A stretch of DNA of 64,000 nt from Rutidosis leptorrhynchoides (GCF_046630445.1 NC_092340.1:16594001-16658000); one strand, 5' to 3'. Positions 11,371 to 24,051 are shown, counted from the first letter of the stretch. The notes: a model not told the origin generated them from the letters alone. Translations and numbers: made by a program.

Positions 11371-13241
11371 TGTAACACCGGCCAATTTTTTTTTTTTTAT
11401 ATATACACAGCGGAAGACTTTATTAACAAACACAATATAAGTCACGTCATTACGTTTAAGTTTACACAACGGTGTTACGTTATCACAAAACATTATTTAT
11501 ACAAAAGTCCTCATCAGAGTTGGGTTGTCAAACATGTCATCTGCTGTATCACCCATCCCGACTAGCAGTACCTAAACCTGCAAGGGGGGAAACATGTGGA
11601 GGATTAGCGCACCGCTAAGTGAATGGAATCTATCTAACAGATATAGCTTAAGTCACACACAAGCTATATACATCAACAATACCTGCTAACTACCAACTAG
11701 CATACAAAAGACAATACGAGGATCGGCGGCTTGTACGAGCACACGACTCCCAGCTGATCGGGCCTGAGTCTACCGATAGTCCCTGCTACTCAATTCACAG
11801 TATAGTTATCCAGATGCAGGGGATGCATCATTCACACTATACTCTACAATCAGTAGCCTATGGACCCAACCTCCCCTAGGCACGGTTGACCTCATACGGA
11901 CTCTAACCTCTCCTAGGCACGGTCTCGAGTCCCAGTCTCCCTAGGCCCGACTGGTGCCATTCACACAGTGTACACATAATTCACATACAACATCAGGCAA
12001 ACGATATTATTCTATCATGGCAATTCCTACACTATGCATGGTAAAAGAGTCAACCACAGTAGCATGATATGCTACTTAAACTCTATCCGTAGATAGACCC
12101 ACTCACCAATTACCAGCAACTGCTCAGTTATTATTTCTGAGCTTCCTCCTTGTCCTTTTCTCCTGAGAACAGCAACAACCAAGTTAGAATAGTGTTCCCA
12201 TCAAGATTAGACACACTGACAGCGAATTATAGCAAATTAGTAAAAATTTGCGTCCGCTAAAATTTTCATGCTTAACACTTATGCACTTTCAAAATTTACA
12301 TCATGAACACTAAAATACAAACGGGCAGCATAACTGCTAGAATTCCACACTTAGTAAGAATTTCACTGCCTAAGACCATCGGTCGATGGTCCCATCCATC
12401 GGCCGATCGTCAACACACCATCGGTTGATGGTCTCCCCCAATCGGTCGATCGTCAAAATTACATCCGCTGGTCAGAAATCATACACCATCAGTCGATGGT
12501 CTCGTCCATCGGCCGATCGTCCTCACCATCGGTCGATGGTCAACGACCATCGGCCGAAGGTAGTTCATCAGCTGCAACAGCAGCAAAGTGACGGGTTTCA
12601 ACCCAAAATCACCAAATCTCGACTTTGGACACGTTTTTGACCTCAAAACTGGTTACATCTTTTACACTAGACATTTAGAAACATAAACCCACAACTTTTA
12701 TGCACAAACAACAACAAATTGAACCAATTTTACACAAAACCCCATTTTAACAAAAACTAACTTAAAACACCCATTTTGACACTGATTTGATCACGAAATT
12801 AAACAAACTTTACCTTGTTAGAATCACAACAACACAAGGAATGATTTGACACTAAAATCAAGCTTCAATTCGAGATCAAATGATTTAGGGTTGAGATGAA
12901 GATGGTGAAGTTTAGGTTAGGTGAATGTGTGAGTGAGAGGAAAGTTCAGGAAACCTCAAGAAAAGAGCTGGTCACTAGCTTATATTTGTGTTAAAACACA
13001 ATACCCCATCACACACGGGTATTTACCACTTATCTGATATCTTTCGCACAAGATTAGGTAACCCAAACGAGGTCCAATTAAAATAAACAAACATGTTCTG
13101 GGACCCTTATCACAAACTGGACACAACACAAATATAATAAAACACTAATTAAATAATTAAAATAAAAGCACTTAAGACTAAGCACAAACTCTTAGGGCAA
13201 AATAGACAACTTACAATTAGCCCGGGTTTCAGTCTGTTACA
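11371..13241 (-). mobile_element. Solo LTR (family 2), 1.87 kb, nested
   Basis: Begins TGTAACACCGG and ends CTGTTACA, flanked by perfect 5-bp duplications TATAT (11366-11370 and 13242-13246). The likely transcription direction is minus, since on that strand AATAAAG lies near the end at about 11420. No internal gene is present. It inserted into the older solo LTR and is therefore the younger of the two. Confidence 0.8.
12376..12562. repeat. Cluster of palindromic CCATCGGTCGATGGTC repeats
   Basis: The 16-bp partly palindromic unit and its variants (CATCGGCCGATCGTC, CATCGGTTGATGGTC) recur about eight times inside the nested solo LTR. They create a short plus-strand reading frame rich in Arg/Ser/His that I regard as a by-product. 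Confidence 0.85.
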
Positions 13242-13981
13242 TATATGTACGTGTATAAATGTTTTACTCACTAAGCAATTAACTTACCCTCTCGTTGTTT
13301 ACATTTTTAGGTTCGGAAGCGGATTTGGCAAGAGTATGCTAGGGATTTTGATGGTTATCCTTGTTGTGCTTGCTTGGATTACTTTTGGATTCGGCCTAGA
13401 ATTGGGTAGTTTATCCCCAAACATCATGCTCGTAATTTGTTTGGAAATTAAACTCGTATGGTCGAAACTCGTATTTTTGTATGTATTTCGTAAAGCGGCC
13501 GATGTGGGCCCGATGTCGTAAAACTTGCTTAATAGTGAAAACTTCTTAGTTTTACTTAATATGAAGTGTTGTGATATTTCATTTCGTTTAAAAGTGTCGG
13601 GAAACGTGTTTTCCGTTCGCGTAAAATGGGCATTTTGGACAGCAGCTGGAAGACCATTTGGACGCCGTCCAGATTGCTTGGACGCTGTCCTGGCCTTCAC
13701 AACTGGACGCCGTCCAGATGGACTGGTTATAAAAAAAAAAATAAGTTTTCGGTTGGATAACGGGTTGGGTAGTTACAGTTCAAATCATGGGGATGGGAGT
13801 TTTCTCCAAGGTTGTGCCTCTGGTATCCTTCATTCTGTGCGGGTCAAACAGGTAATCTAAAGCATACCGGGTACGCTTTGCGTGATGGATGCGGAGAGTT
13901 TCTTCCTAACGGGTGTGTGAGTGGCAAATGAGAGGATTCAATGCCAAAATTATCGTTCTAAAAAAAAACCCCTATTTGAAT

Positions 13982-14451
13982 AAGGATTTGAATCCTCAAC
14001 ATGTTCTAGAGTTTTTATTTACAAGAAAAAGAAAGGAATTGAAAAGAAAATTTTAAAATTGGTGTTCTTGAGTTTTTTAAGGAGGAAAAATGAAAGAATT
14101 GAAAAGAAAATTATGGCTAATTTTTTCTCCTACAATTCCTTTAAAATTGGAAAGATTGATTTCTTATAATGATATAACTACGATATATTACAATAAAACA
14201 CGTCAATCTAAATAGACATGAATATGGATGAATAAAAATTAAATGGATATATTTTAATATTTTCATGTTATATTTGGTTTTGCTATAATACATTTTTGTT
14301 TTCATCGCGTATTAAGAAATATTATAGCATTTTTAAAATATCCAATGGATATCGATTAGCCCTGTTGGATATAGATATGGACTGATGAAAATCATATTAA
14401 ATAGATATGAATATGGATGAATAAAAACTAAATGAATATTGAATTTTTTTT
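13982..14451. other. AT-rich spacer
   Basis: Contains two diverged copies of a stretch with GAATTGAAAAGAAAATT (14035-14053 and 14097-14113). No gene is recognised. Confidence 0.5.
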
Positions 14452-14777
14452 TTTTGTAGATATTGAAGATTTGTTGGTTCTTCTCTTATGATTTGATTTT
14501 CTTTTTGTCTTAGTTTTTATTTGTAGCGTAAGTCTTACGGGTTTTTTTTGTTAGTTATTGTAGTTTGTATTCGTAGTTAGGCTTTATGTGTGGTTTTGCT
14601 AGGTCTTGGCTCGATCCAAGTTAGCTTTGTTCCTTGTGTGTTGGTAGTATTGTTTTGGTTCGCTTAATTTGGGCGAGTCATGGTCAATATCGGTTATGTA
14701 TCTCATCTCGAAGGGTTCTTTCACTTTTGGTGAAAGACCCAGGTTCTATATAAGTTTATTTGTTTTCTGAAAAAATA
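14452..14777 (+). mobile_element. LINE 3'-end-like fragment
   Basis: The stretch ends GTGAAAGACCCAGGTTCTATATAAG...TGAAAAAA, a layout I associate with plant L1 3' untranslated ends. There is no reverse transcriptase sequence and the target duplication is unclear. Confidence 0.35.
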
Positions 14778-16027
14778 AATATGGATATAAATACGGCATC
14801 ACTCGATTCATATCCAATTCACTGTTATCTCTGCCTTAAGATTACATTTAAGCATATCATATTTAAGTTTACAAAATTTATTTAATTAGTTACAAAGTAT
14901 AAATACTCATTTTTTAGGTATCGACTTTTCTTACATAGTTTTGATAGTATTATTATTAATGGAAGATTTGAGTTAAAAATATGAAATTAAAGTATATATG
15001 AAATAATTAAGCGTAGCTCTTACGACTACGTTTATCAATATGTTGTCTATTTTTAGTCAATTATAACAATAAGCTTTATTACTATACTATCTATTAGACA
15101 AAAATGATAAATGGTAACTATGAGCGTTTTAGTCTTTTCAACTTTCTTTTTTCTTTCTAAATGATAAATTTTAAGGTTTCAGTTTTAAAAATAAACTTTT
15201 AACTCTCACTTTCAATTATAAGTTTCACCTCCTCCTATAAATTTCATTTTCAACTCCAATTACTTTCTTTCAAATACACCCTTTAAATCTCATCTTCAAC
15301 TCCAATTACTTTCTCTCAAATACACCCTTAGTGTGATTTTAATCAACAAATCAAACTACCTCTTGTATATGAAATAAGTAAATAATAACCAACAATAAAT
15401 AATACGGAAAAAAAAAAAAAAAAACAAAACAAAAAAAAACAACGGATGAGAGAAAACGGAAATGAAAGAAACAATTAAAAAATTGCATGTGCTGGTGGGT
15501 CATCAATTTGGTAGCTCAATTGGAACAACCGCATGTTCAATGCAACCTAAATCATCATAAATTATGTAACAATTATATAACTATTAATATTTGCATCTAC
15601 TATTTCTAACAATTTTGTGACATCAAATCAAATCAGTCCTGAAAAAAAAAAGTCCTTTAACAATCTACTGAAATCTAAAACAAGGTGAAAAAAAAAATTC
15701 TTAAACTCTAAAGAATAATATAATAATATAAACACTTTAAAAAAGGATTTTGAACATTTTTAATGTTAGTGGACTTTGATTTCTTATTTTATTTGTGTCT
15801 TTGATTGTTTTTTATTTGTCTATTGTGTTTCGCTTTCGCTGATACATTTGTGTTTTTCTAGTTCTCATGTTTTTCATACCTTCGATTATTTGAGTCACTA
15901 AAAACGTTGTACTCAAACGGTCGATCACCTTGTTCTCCCTCCGAACCTCCCCCAACTAACATCTCCAAAACTTTTTGCCCACTAAAAACGTTTTACTTGG
16001 CCGTGCACTTGGATCGGTTTCAAGGTT
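14778..16027. other. AT-rich intergenic region
   Basis: Contains a two-copy direct repeat of about 50 bp at 15238-15330 (TTTCAACTCCAATTACTTTC block) and A-rich runs near 15404-15440. No gene is recognised. Confidence 0.5.
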
Positions 16028-16443
16028 TAAGAGTCCATCCTTTTCTAAAACCAATTGGTGATAGAGGGACTTCCCCTTTGACTTATATGCATACATTTGT
16101 TTTTGTCCATTACCGATGTGGGATAACTTCCCAACAATCCCCCTCACATCGAGGCGTGGAACGGTTGTAGAGATGGCGGCAAGAAGAAGGTCTGACTCAA
16201 TCTCTTTGTAGCGACGGCGGCACACTCATGGAGGCCTGACTCGGACTCGCATTGTAAAACCGTTTGCCTGAGCTCTGATACCATGACAGAATTAATAAAT
16301 TGTATAGCCGAACAACATGTTTAACATATAAGCCTAAGAGTCCATGCTTTTCTAAAACCAATTGGTGAGAGATGGACTTCCCCTTTGACTTATATGGATA
16401 CATTTGTTTTTGTCCATTACCGATGTGGGATAACTTCCCAACA
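16028..16443 (-). mobile_element. TRIM element (miniature LTR retroelement), left LTR partial
   Basis: Two direct repeats, about 16028-16136 and 16284-16443 (160 bp), flank a 147-bp interior. On the minus strand the LTR begins TGTTGGGAAGTTATCCC and ends CTGTCA. It is directly followed by TGGTATCAGAGC (16272-16283), the classic primer site for initiator tRNA-Met. A purine tract GTGAGGGGGAT precedes the other LTR. There is no coding region. The left repeat is shorter than the right, so the element is incomplete. Confidence 0.8.
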
Positions 16444-19400
16444 GTTTTCTCCCAGGCAGCGATGGGGGCGGGGTTTGTAGTGACCCGAACTTTTTCATGT
16501 ATATATATATTAATTGAGATTGATATTTACATGATTAAATGTTTCCAACATGTTAAGCAATCAAACTTGTTAAGACTTGATTAATTGAAATATGTTTCAT
16601 ATAGACAATTGACCACCCAAATTGACCGGTGATTCACGAACGTTAAAACTTGTAAAAACTATATGATGACATATATATGGATATATATATAGTTAACATG
16701 ATACTATGATAAGTAAACATATCATTAAGTATATTAACAATGAACTACATATGTAAAAATAAGACTACTAACTTAATGATTTTTAAACGAGACATATATG
16801 TAACGATTATCGTTGTAAAGACATTTAATGTATATATATCATATTAAGAGATATTCATACATGATAATATCATGATAATATAATAATTTAAAATCTCATT
16901 TGATATTATAAACATTGGGTTAACAACATTTAACAAGATCGTTAACCTAAAGGTTTCAAAACAACACTTACATGTAACGACTAACGATGACTTAACGACT
17001 CAGTTAAAATGTATATACATGCAGTGTTTTAATATGTATTTATACACTTTTGAAAGACTTCAATACACTTATCTAAATACTTCTACTTAACAAAAATGCT
17101 TACAATTACATCCTCGTTCAGTTTCATCAACAATTCTACTCGTATGCACCCGTATTCGTACTCGTACAATACACAGCTTTTAGATGTATGTACTATTGGT
17201 ATATACACTCCAATGATCAGCTCTTAGCAGCCCATGTGAGTCACCTAACACATGTGGGAACCATCATTTGACAACTAGCATGAAATATCTCATAAAATAA
17301 CAAAAATATGAGTAATCATTCATGACTTATTTACATGAAAACAAAATTACATATCCTTTATATCTAATCCATACACCAACGACCAAAAACACCTACAAAC
17401 ACTTTCATTCTTCAATTTTCTTCATCTAATTGATCTCTCTCAAGTTCTATCTTCAAGTTCTAAGTGTTCTTCATAAATTCTACAAGTTCTAGTTACATAA
17501 AATCAAGAATACTTTCAAGTTTGCTAGCTCACTTCCAAATCTTGTAAGGTGATCATCCAACCTCAATAAATCTTTGTTTCTTACAGTAGGTTATCATTCT
17601 AATACAAGGTAATAATCATATTCAAACTTTAGTTCAATTTCTATAACTATAACAATCTTATTTCAAGTGATGATCTTAATTGAACTTGTTTTCGTGTCAT
17701 GATTCTGCTCCAAGAACTTCGAGCCATCCAAGGATCCGTTGAAGCTAGATCCATTTTTCTCTTTTCCAGTAGGTTTATCCAAGGAACTTAAGGTAGTAAT
17801 GATGTTCATAACATCATTCGATTCATACATATAAAGCTATCTTATTCGAAGGTTTAAACTTGTAATCACTAGAACATAGTTTAGTTAATTCTAAACTTGT
17901 TCGCAAACAAAAGTCAATCCTTCTAACTTGACTTTTAAAATAAACTAAACACATGTTCTATATCTATATGATATGCTAACTTAATTATTTAAAACCTGGA
18001 AACACGAAAAACATCGTAAAACCGGATTTACGCCGTCGTAGTAACACCGCGGGCTGTTTTGGGTTAGTTAATTAAAAACTATGATAAACTTTGATTTAAA
18101 AGTTGTTATTCTGAGAAAATGATTTTTATTATGAACATGAAACTATATCAAAAAATTATGGTTAAACTCAAAGTGGAAGTATGTTTTCTAAAATGGTCAT
18201 CTAGACGTCGTTCTTTCGACTGAAATGACTACCTTTACAAAAACGACTTGTAACTTATTTTTACGACTATAAACCTATACTTTTTCTGTTTAGATTCATA
18301 AAATAGAGTTCAATATGAAATCATAGCAATTTGATTCACTCAAAACGGATCTAAAATGAAGAAGTTATGGGTAAAACAAGATTGGATAATTTTTCTCATT
18401 TTAGCTACGTGAAAATTGGTAACAAATCTATTACAACCATAATTTAATCAACTTGTATTGTATATTATGTAATCTTGAGATACCATAGACACGTATACAA
18501 TGTTTCGACCTATCATATCGACACATCTATATATATTTCGGAACAACCATAGACACTCTATATGTGAATGTTGGAGTTAGCTATACAGGGTTGAGGTTGA
18601 TTCCAAAATATATATAGTTTGAGTTGTGATCAATACTGAGATACGTATACACTGGGTCGTGGATTGATTCAAGATAATATTTATCGATTTATTTCTGTAC
18701 ATCTAACTGTGGACAACTAGTTGTAGGTTACTAACGAGGACAGCTGACTTAATAAACTTAAAACACCAAAATATATTAAAAGTGTTGTAAATATATTTTG
18801 AACATACTTTGATATATATGTATATATTGTTATAGGTTCGTGAATCAACCAGTGGCCAAGTCTTACTTCCCGACGAAGTAAAAATCTGTGAAAATGAGTT
18901 ATAGTCCCACTTTTAAAATCTAATATTTTTGGGATGAGAATACATGCAGGTTTTATAAATGATTTACAAAATAGACACAAGTACGTGAAACTACATTCTA
19001 TGGTTGAATTAGCGAAATCGAATATGCCCCTTTTATTAAGTCTGGTAATCTAAGAATTAGGGAACAGACACCCTAATTGACGTGAATCCTAAAGATAGAT
19101 CTATTGGGCCTAACAAACCCCATCCAAAGTACCGGATGCTTTAGTACTTCGAAATTTATATCATATCCGAAGGGTGTCCCGGAATGATGGGGATATTCTT
19201 ATATATGCATCTTGTTAATGTCGGTTACCAGGTGTTCACCATATGAATGATTTTTATCTCTATGTATGGGATGTGTATTGAAATATGAAATCTTGTGGTC
19301 TATTGTTACGATTTGATATAAATAGGTTAAACCTATAACTCACCAACATTTTTGTTGACGTTTAAAGCATGTTTATTCTCAGATGAATACTAAGAGCTTC

Positions 19401-19823
19401 CGCTGTTGCATACTAAAATAAGGACAAGATTTGGAGTCCATGTTTGTATGATATTGTGTAAAAACTGCATTCAAGAAACTGATTTCGATGTAACATATTT
19501 GTATTGTAAACCATTATGTAATGGTTGTGTGTAAACAAGATATTTTAGATTATCATTATTTGATAATCTACGTAAAGCTTTTTAAACCTTTATTTATGAA
19601 ATAAAGGTTATGGTTTGTTTTAAAAATGAATGCAGTCTTTGAAAAACGTCTCATATAGAGGTCAAAACCTCGCAACGAAATCAATTAATATGGAACGTTT
19701 TTAACCAATAAGAACGGGACATTTCAGGATTATTATCGCTGCATCGGCATAGTTGAAACGAGAGATGGTCGCAACGGGTGGTTTAGTCCTCTCGGGTGAT
19801 CCCAATCGGTGTCCAGAAAAAAA
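16444..19823 (+). mobile_element. SINE-like 3' fragment split by an LTR unit
   Basis: 16444-16475 and 19732-19823 together resemble the 3' half of the retroposon at 6979-7204 (shared GATGGTCGCA, TTTAGTC and GGGTGATCCCAA blocks). The fragment ends in an A run at 19815-19823. The LTR unit at 16476-19726 lies between the parts. The 5' half is not found. Confidence 0.4.
16476..19726 (+). mobile_element. 3.25-kb LTR unit (family 3), probable solo LTR
   Basis: Begins TGTAGTGACCCGAAC and ends GGGACATTTCA. Flanking 5-bp sequences GGGTT (16471-16475) and GGATT (19727-19731) are a one-mismatch target duplication. The same unit occurs inverted at 31567-43683, there split by a younger element. No gag or pol domain is seen in either copy, so I call them solo LTRs of a long-LTR family. 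A non-autonomous element without a coding interior is the alternative. The one mismatch suggests moderate age. Confidence 0.75.
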
Positions 19824-20144
19824 GAAAGCAAAAGAGTTGTACATTTGTTTATATGAGTAAACGGGAAGCTAAGATGTTTCCGTTTAACATGGTTATCTCA
19901 TACGTAGTAACTGTTTATATTCATTTTCTTAACTACCCAAGTTGTGTCGTAAGTTTTGAACCTAAACTCTTTTTTTTTTCTTTTTTTTTTTAATATATCA
20001 CATTATCATCACCGAAATATGTGAGGGTTGTTTTTTTTTAGTGAGTTATGTGATTATTATAGTATTATAGTTGATTCAACATATGCTAAAATTGTCACTT
20101 TCTAGTGGGAACGGGCCCTTCTCTTTTTGCCCCTTCTAACTTCC
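19824..20144. other. Upstream region of the expansin gene
   Basis: AT-rich sequence with T runs around 19970-19992. No other gene is seen, and it probably contains distal promoter elements. Confidence 0.45.
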
Positions 20145-20152
20145 CTATATAA
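20145..20152 (+). promoter_or_regulatory. TATA box of the expansin gene
   Basis: CTATATAA lies 65-72 bp before the expansin start codon. This leaves room for a transcription start near 20180 and a 5' UTR of about 40 bases. Confidence 0.6.
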
Positions 20153-20216
20153 GTTAGTTAGTTCCATCCCCTCCATATTGCACCAATATTCTTCACTAAA
20201 TCTTTCAATCTCAATA

Positions 20217-21142
20217 ATGGCACTTTCTGTTCCCACCATTGTTTCTATACTTGTATTCTCCTTCAATCTTGTCTATGGAGGTTGGGAAAACGCCCATGCC
20301 ACCTTTTATGGCGGCGGAGACGCTACAGGAACAATGGGTACGTTAAAAAAACAAATTATTAACAGAGAATAAAATTAATTAAAATGTTGTAATGACTTAT
20401 TTTATTTGTGTTGTAGGTGGTGCTTGTGGATATGGCAATTTGTATAGTCAAGGATATGGAACAAACACGGCTGCATTAAGTACCGCTCTTTTTAACAATG
20501 GGCTAAGTTGTGGGTCTTGTTACGAAATGAGATGTAACGACGACCCTAGATGGTGCTTACCCGGTTCCATAGTTGTGACCGCGACTAATTTTTGCCCACC
20601 TAATCCTAGCCAGTCTAACGATAATGGCGGATGGTGCAACCCACCCCTCCAACATTTTGATTTGGCTGAGCCAGCTTTCTTGCAAATTGCACAATATCGA
20701 GCAGGAATTGTACCCGTTTCCTTCCAAAGGTATTGTACAAGCCAAATGTACAACATGTTTATTACTTTTACCCATGTGGCATTGTGACATTTTAACGTGT
20801 GATATTAATAGTAATAAATTTTGTACATTTTGTTATAGGGTGCCTTGTAACAAGAAAGGGGAAGTGAGGTTTACAATAAACGGTCATTCGTATTTTAATT
20901 TGGTTTTGATCACCAACGTTGGAGGTGCAGGGGATGTGCACTCGGTTTCAATCAAAGGGTCAAAAACCGGGTGGCAACCCATGTCGCGAAACTGGGGGCA
21001 AAACTGGCAAAGCAACTCATATTTAAATGGACAAACCCTTTCGTTTCAAGTTACAACTAGTGACGGAAGAACCATCACTAGCTATGATGTGGCACCTTTT
21101 AATTGGCAATTTGGTCAGACGTTTCAAGGTGGACAATTTTAA
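20217..21142 (+). CDS. Alpha-expansin (EXPA)
   Basis: Three exons, 20217-20337, 20417-20729 and 20839-21142, join in frame through GT-AG introns to give 245 residues, the usual expansin length. Residues 1 to about 21 ([21 protein letters not shown]) are a signal peptide, so the protein is secreted to the cell wall. The first domain is the cysteine-rich double-psi barrel with [19 protein letters not shown], paired cysteines and the HFD motif in [16 protein letters not shown] and GGWCNPP mark the alpha subfamily. The second domain (from about residue 145) is the CBM63 cellulose-binding fold with surface aromatics ([14 protein letters not shown]) and ends [14 protein letters not shown]. Expansins loosen walls non-enzymatically at acid pH during growth. 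The ATG chosen starts the signal peptide, since an upstream in-frame ATG at 20127 would precede the TATA box. The gene looks intact. Confidence 0.96.
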
Positions 21143-21806
21143 ATTTTGTTTGTTTGAAACAAAAGATATAAAGGGTTAGATTTGAACTTTAAAGTTAAAA
21201 ATTATACTCACATTTAAAAAAAAAAAATTGTATATGTGTAATATTGTGAGATTTGGGGTGTGATTGAGAGCACTGTGGCTCTATTGCTGAGGTAGCTAGT
21301 TGACAGTTAGCACCCGCTTAGAACTGTATTTGAAATTTAGTGTTATTACCGTTTTGCCCCTGTTAAAGGGAAATATACCTTATACCTTATTTGGATTAAA
21401 AGGTATATTTATATGTATTTGTCATAAAAGTTTGTAATGTCTCATTATAGGTGCAAATACAAAATTCGTTTGCTAGTAGCTCACTTGCTCTTTGTTCTCT
21501 TTTATTCCTTCTTGCACTTTTATCATTATATCATACATATATATGTTACATGTATGTATGTACCGTAAAATTATGATTTTATTGCATTTAAAAATTCAAT
21601 ATTATTCCCTTATTGCTAGTAGCTTCTATATAATAACCAATTTTCGTGCTTATAATAGTTATACCATAAATAAATGATACATTTAGTTTTTTAGAAGGTG
21701 TTGATCTGTACATTATCATATTTAATCCTACATCACCATATAATTTAAGCCATATTTAATAATATATAATATAGCTAAAATTAATAACATACGGATCATA
21801 TATCTC
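21143..21806. other. Expansin 3' UTR and downstream spacer
   Basis: AT-rich 3' flank without a recognised gene. It ends at the left target duplication of the retroposon. Confidence 0.5.
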
Positions 21807-21825
21807 AGTTATAAAATATTGGCAC

Positions 21826-23143
21826 TACAGCAAATAATCAAATGCTACACTTTTTCTGTTCACACCACTGCACGCTTCACTGTACTATCTTCTTTTTCAT
21901 TTCATTTTGAATTCTCATCGGAATTTTTCTGTTCCATCTACCTTATCTTTTTCCCATTAATTTGTTGAAACTTCATTCTTCAATCGTAACCTAACCACAA
22001 CCTTAACTCCCTTCTTTTTTCCTTCTTCAACAAACATATCACTATTTTGTAGATCTATAGTTGGTACCGTTTCCGACCACCGGCATCTCGCCGGTGGTTC
22101 GGCTTTACTTGCTTTCCGTCGTAATAAGGTACAACTGCTCATTCTCTTGTTTCTCCAGCGTCAATCGACATGATTCCTTCTCCGGTCACTTTTACGGCAT
22201 CCAGGCGGCGATTTCGTGCTCTTGATGCTCGGGATCTGGGGTTTGTTTGAGTTTTTGGAGTATGGTTTAGGGTTAGGTTCGTTGGGGATGACGAGGTTTG
22301 CTGTTGCTCTCACTTGACGGTTCATCGCAGTGCCTTTTTTCTTCCTGGGTAGTTGTAGGCGGCGAGTTCCATTGGAACTCTACAGGTACTTTGGTCGATT
22401 TGGGCTTTGTGGTGGGGTTGGTGGGTTCCTTGCAGGTTTGCGGTTGTATGTGTTTATTGTTGAAATCCGGCGGATTCTGGTGACCGGACCGCTGCCTGCG
22501 GCTACCGAGGGCGGTCGGTGGCTGCTGTCGGCCTTGGGTGGTGGGTAGCAGTTGCCGCCGGTTTCTTGGTAGTTGCGAGTGGCTGCTGGCGATGTTTGGT
22601 GGTGCTTGGGTCCGAGGGTTTGTAAATGTCCTTAGAAAATTTGGCGGAGATGACTGGTCCCTATATGGTTTGATTCTGCATTTAGTGCAGTTTTGTTGCT
22701 GCTGGTTTGGTTCATTCATTCCATTTTTCCCGTCGTTGGGTCTTTAGTGGGTTTGATGTTGTTGCCGGCGTTGTTGACTTAGTTGACTTCGGCAAATAGG
22801 CCTCGGGTTAGGTGTTCTTGAGTTGCCCGGTGAATGGTTTGGATTGGCGGTTTCTGAGGAGTGATGATGCGGGGTTGGATACGGGTTCGAGTTTATGTGT
22901 ATGTTTTAGGCTTAGGTTTGGTGATTATTATTTGTTTGTCATTTCTAATGAAATTTCATTATTGCTCATTCTGTAGTAGTCGTTAATATTATTTAGAACG
23001 AACAGAATGAGACTCAATGAGTTTTGGTCGTCTGTGACCAAGTACTCCCATAGATCGTTATGACCTACTCAATGTTGCTTCACCGGAACCTCGGTTCTAT
23101 CATATATATATATACATATTAATATTTTTGCCAAAAAAAAAAA
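21826..23143 (+). mobile_element. 1.3-kb poly(A) retroposon, non-autonomous LINE-like
   Basis: A 1318-bp unit ends in an A run (about 23133-23143). It is flanked by 19-bp target duplications AGTTATAAAATATTGGCAC (21807-21825) and AGTTATATAATATTGGCAC (23144-23162), one mismatch. The middle (about 22150-22870) is GC-rich compared with its surroundings and has several short overlapping frames on both strands but no reverse transcriptase, endonuclease or known domain. It could be a LINE derivative lacking its genes or a retrocopy of an unknown transcript. Its last 260 bp lie within the big duplication. Confidence 0.65.
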
Positions 23144-23502
23144 AGTTATATAATATTGGCACATGCCAAATAATAAATAGTGCTTTAAAAACTAATAAAC
23201 TTGGAGTACTTCGAAGTACTTAGTTAATGCAAAACTAATACCAACTAGGTAGGTGGTTGGCAGGCTAGTTAGTGTTAGTAGCATAGTTGGTGTGTAAAAA
23301 AAAAAATCACAATATATACTTTAATAATGATTTTTTTTTAAAAATATATCTTATGTTTTACAAGTTGTAATCTTACACAAATATTTAATAAATCAACCTT
23401 CCTTTTTCAGAATGAGTGGTTCGTATTTGTATGACATCCGATTATAAGCTTCTAATAAATGATATGTAACAAGCCATGTGCACATTTTTGTGTATATGTG
23501 GT

Positions 23503-23742
23503 CAGTGGCGAATTTAGGATGAAAATTCAATGGGATTCCAATTTTTTTTTCAAGACTAATTATATTTGAAGGTTACTTTAGTAGTTGTTTACCTCCAAAA
23601 ATAGTATAAATTTTAAAAATATATGGGGTCTTATAGTTAAATTTAGTGGTGTCTTGTACAATTTTAAGTATACATCGTATAAATTTTTTTTCCACTAGTG
23701 GGGTCATGGGACCCCACTCCCTAAGCTGTAAATTCGCCACTG
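23503..23742. mobile_element. hAT-type MITE (duplicate of 620-859)
   Basis: Identical copy carried by the long duplication, with the same terminal repeats and flanks. Confidence 0.75.
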
Positions 23743-24051
23743 TATGCTGTATGCTGTGTTGGTTATACACTTATACCTAATAATCAATCATTTTCAGTAT
23801 CCATATTTAATTTTAAATTTCCCTTTCTCAACTTCTGAAATGACTTGTTAGATCGCTGTTTATTTAGCTCGTTTTGTTATCTGTCCTTATGACTAAATCA
23901 CAAGCACGGTGTTGTTTTGCACTCATTTTCGAGCCCTCTTTATAATTACTACCGTAGTAATCTACACGTGTTGCTCAGGCAAATCAACTACGTATAGAAA
24001 GGGGTTTTTTTTTTTTTTTTTTAAAAGCCAGACAGTTTTATCACTATAGAA

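Larger units (their letters stand above)
9840..13777 (+). mobile_element. Solo LTR (family 1), about 2.06 kb, interrupted by a second solo LTR
   Basis: The unit begins TGTAAGACCC and ends GGGTAGTTACA. It is flanked by perfect 5-bp target duplications GTTCA (9835-9839 and 13778-13782). It has no internal coding region, so it is a solo LTR left by LTR-LTR recombination. Inside are GGACGCCGTCC palindromes near both ends, a (GA)n tract and a minisatellite. The LTR at 11371-13241 is nested within it. It is a fossil of an LTR retrotransposon, superfamily not determined. Confidence 0.8.
9759..13969 (+). mobile_element. tRNA-derived SINE split by nested LTR insertions
   Basis: Left part 9759-9839 and right part 13783-13969 form one SINE of about 270 bp. 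TTAGTTAAATGGT near 9771 resembles an A box. A B-box-like GTTCAAATC is interrupted by, and then reconstituted across, the solo LTR at 9840-13777. The SINE ends in an A run at 13960-13968. Target duplications CCCTATTTGAAT lie at 9747-9758 and 13970-13981. It is the oldest layer of the nest. Confidence 0.7.

Noticed and set aside
12386-12640. 84-codon plus-strand frame rich in Ser/His/Arg
   Set aside because: Created by the tandem palindromic repeat in a solo LTR.
13299-13700. Antisense 133-codon frame
   Set aside because: Crosses the end of the nested solo LTR into the outer one and has no domain.
18717-18980. Minus-strand 87-codon frame also found at 32313-32528
   Set aside because: It lies within the 3.25-kb LTR unit and is shared only because the unit is repeated. 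The two copies have different ends.
20127-20216. Upstream ATG as the expansin start
   Set aside because: It precedes the TATA box and would place 30 non-family residues before an ideal signal peptide.
22273-22747. Overlapping open frames on both strands in a GC-rich stretch
   Set aside because: Low-complexity composition, no domain, and the whole stretch is within a retroposon. GC richness alone explains the absence of stops.
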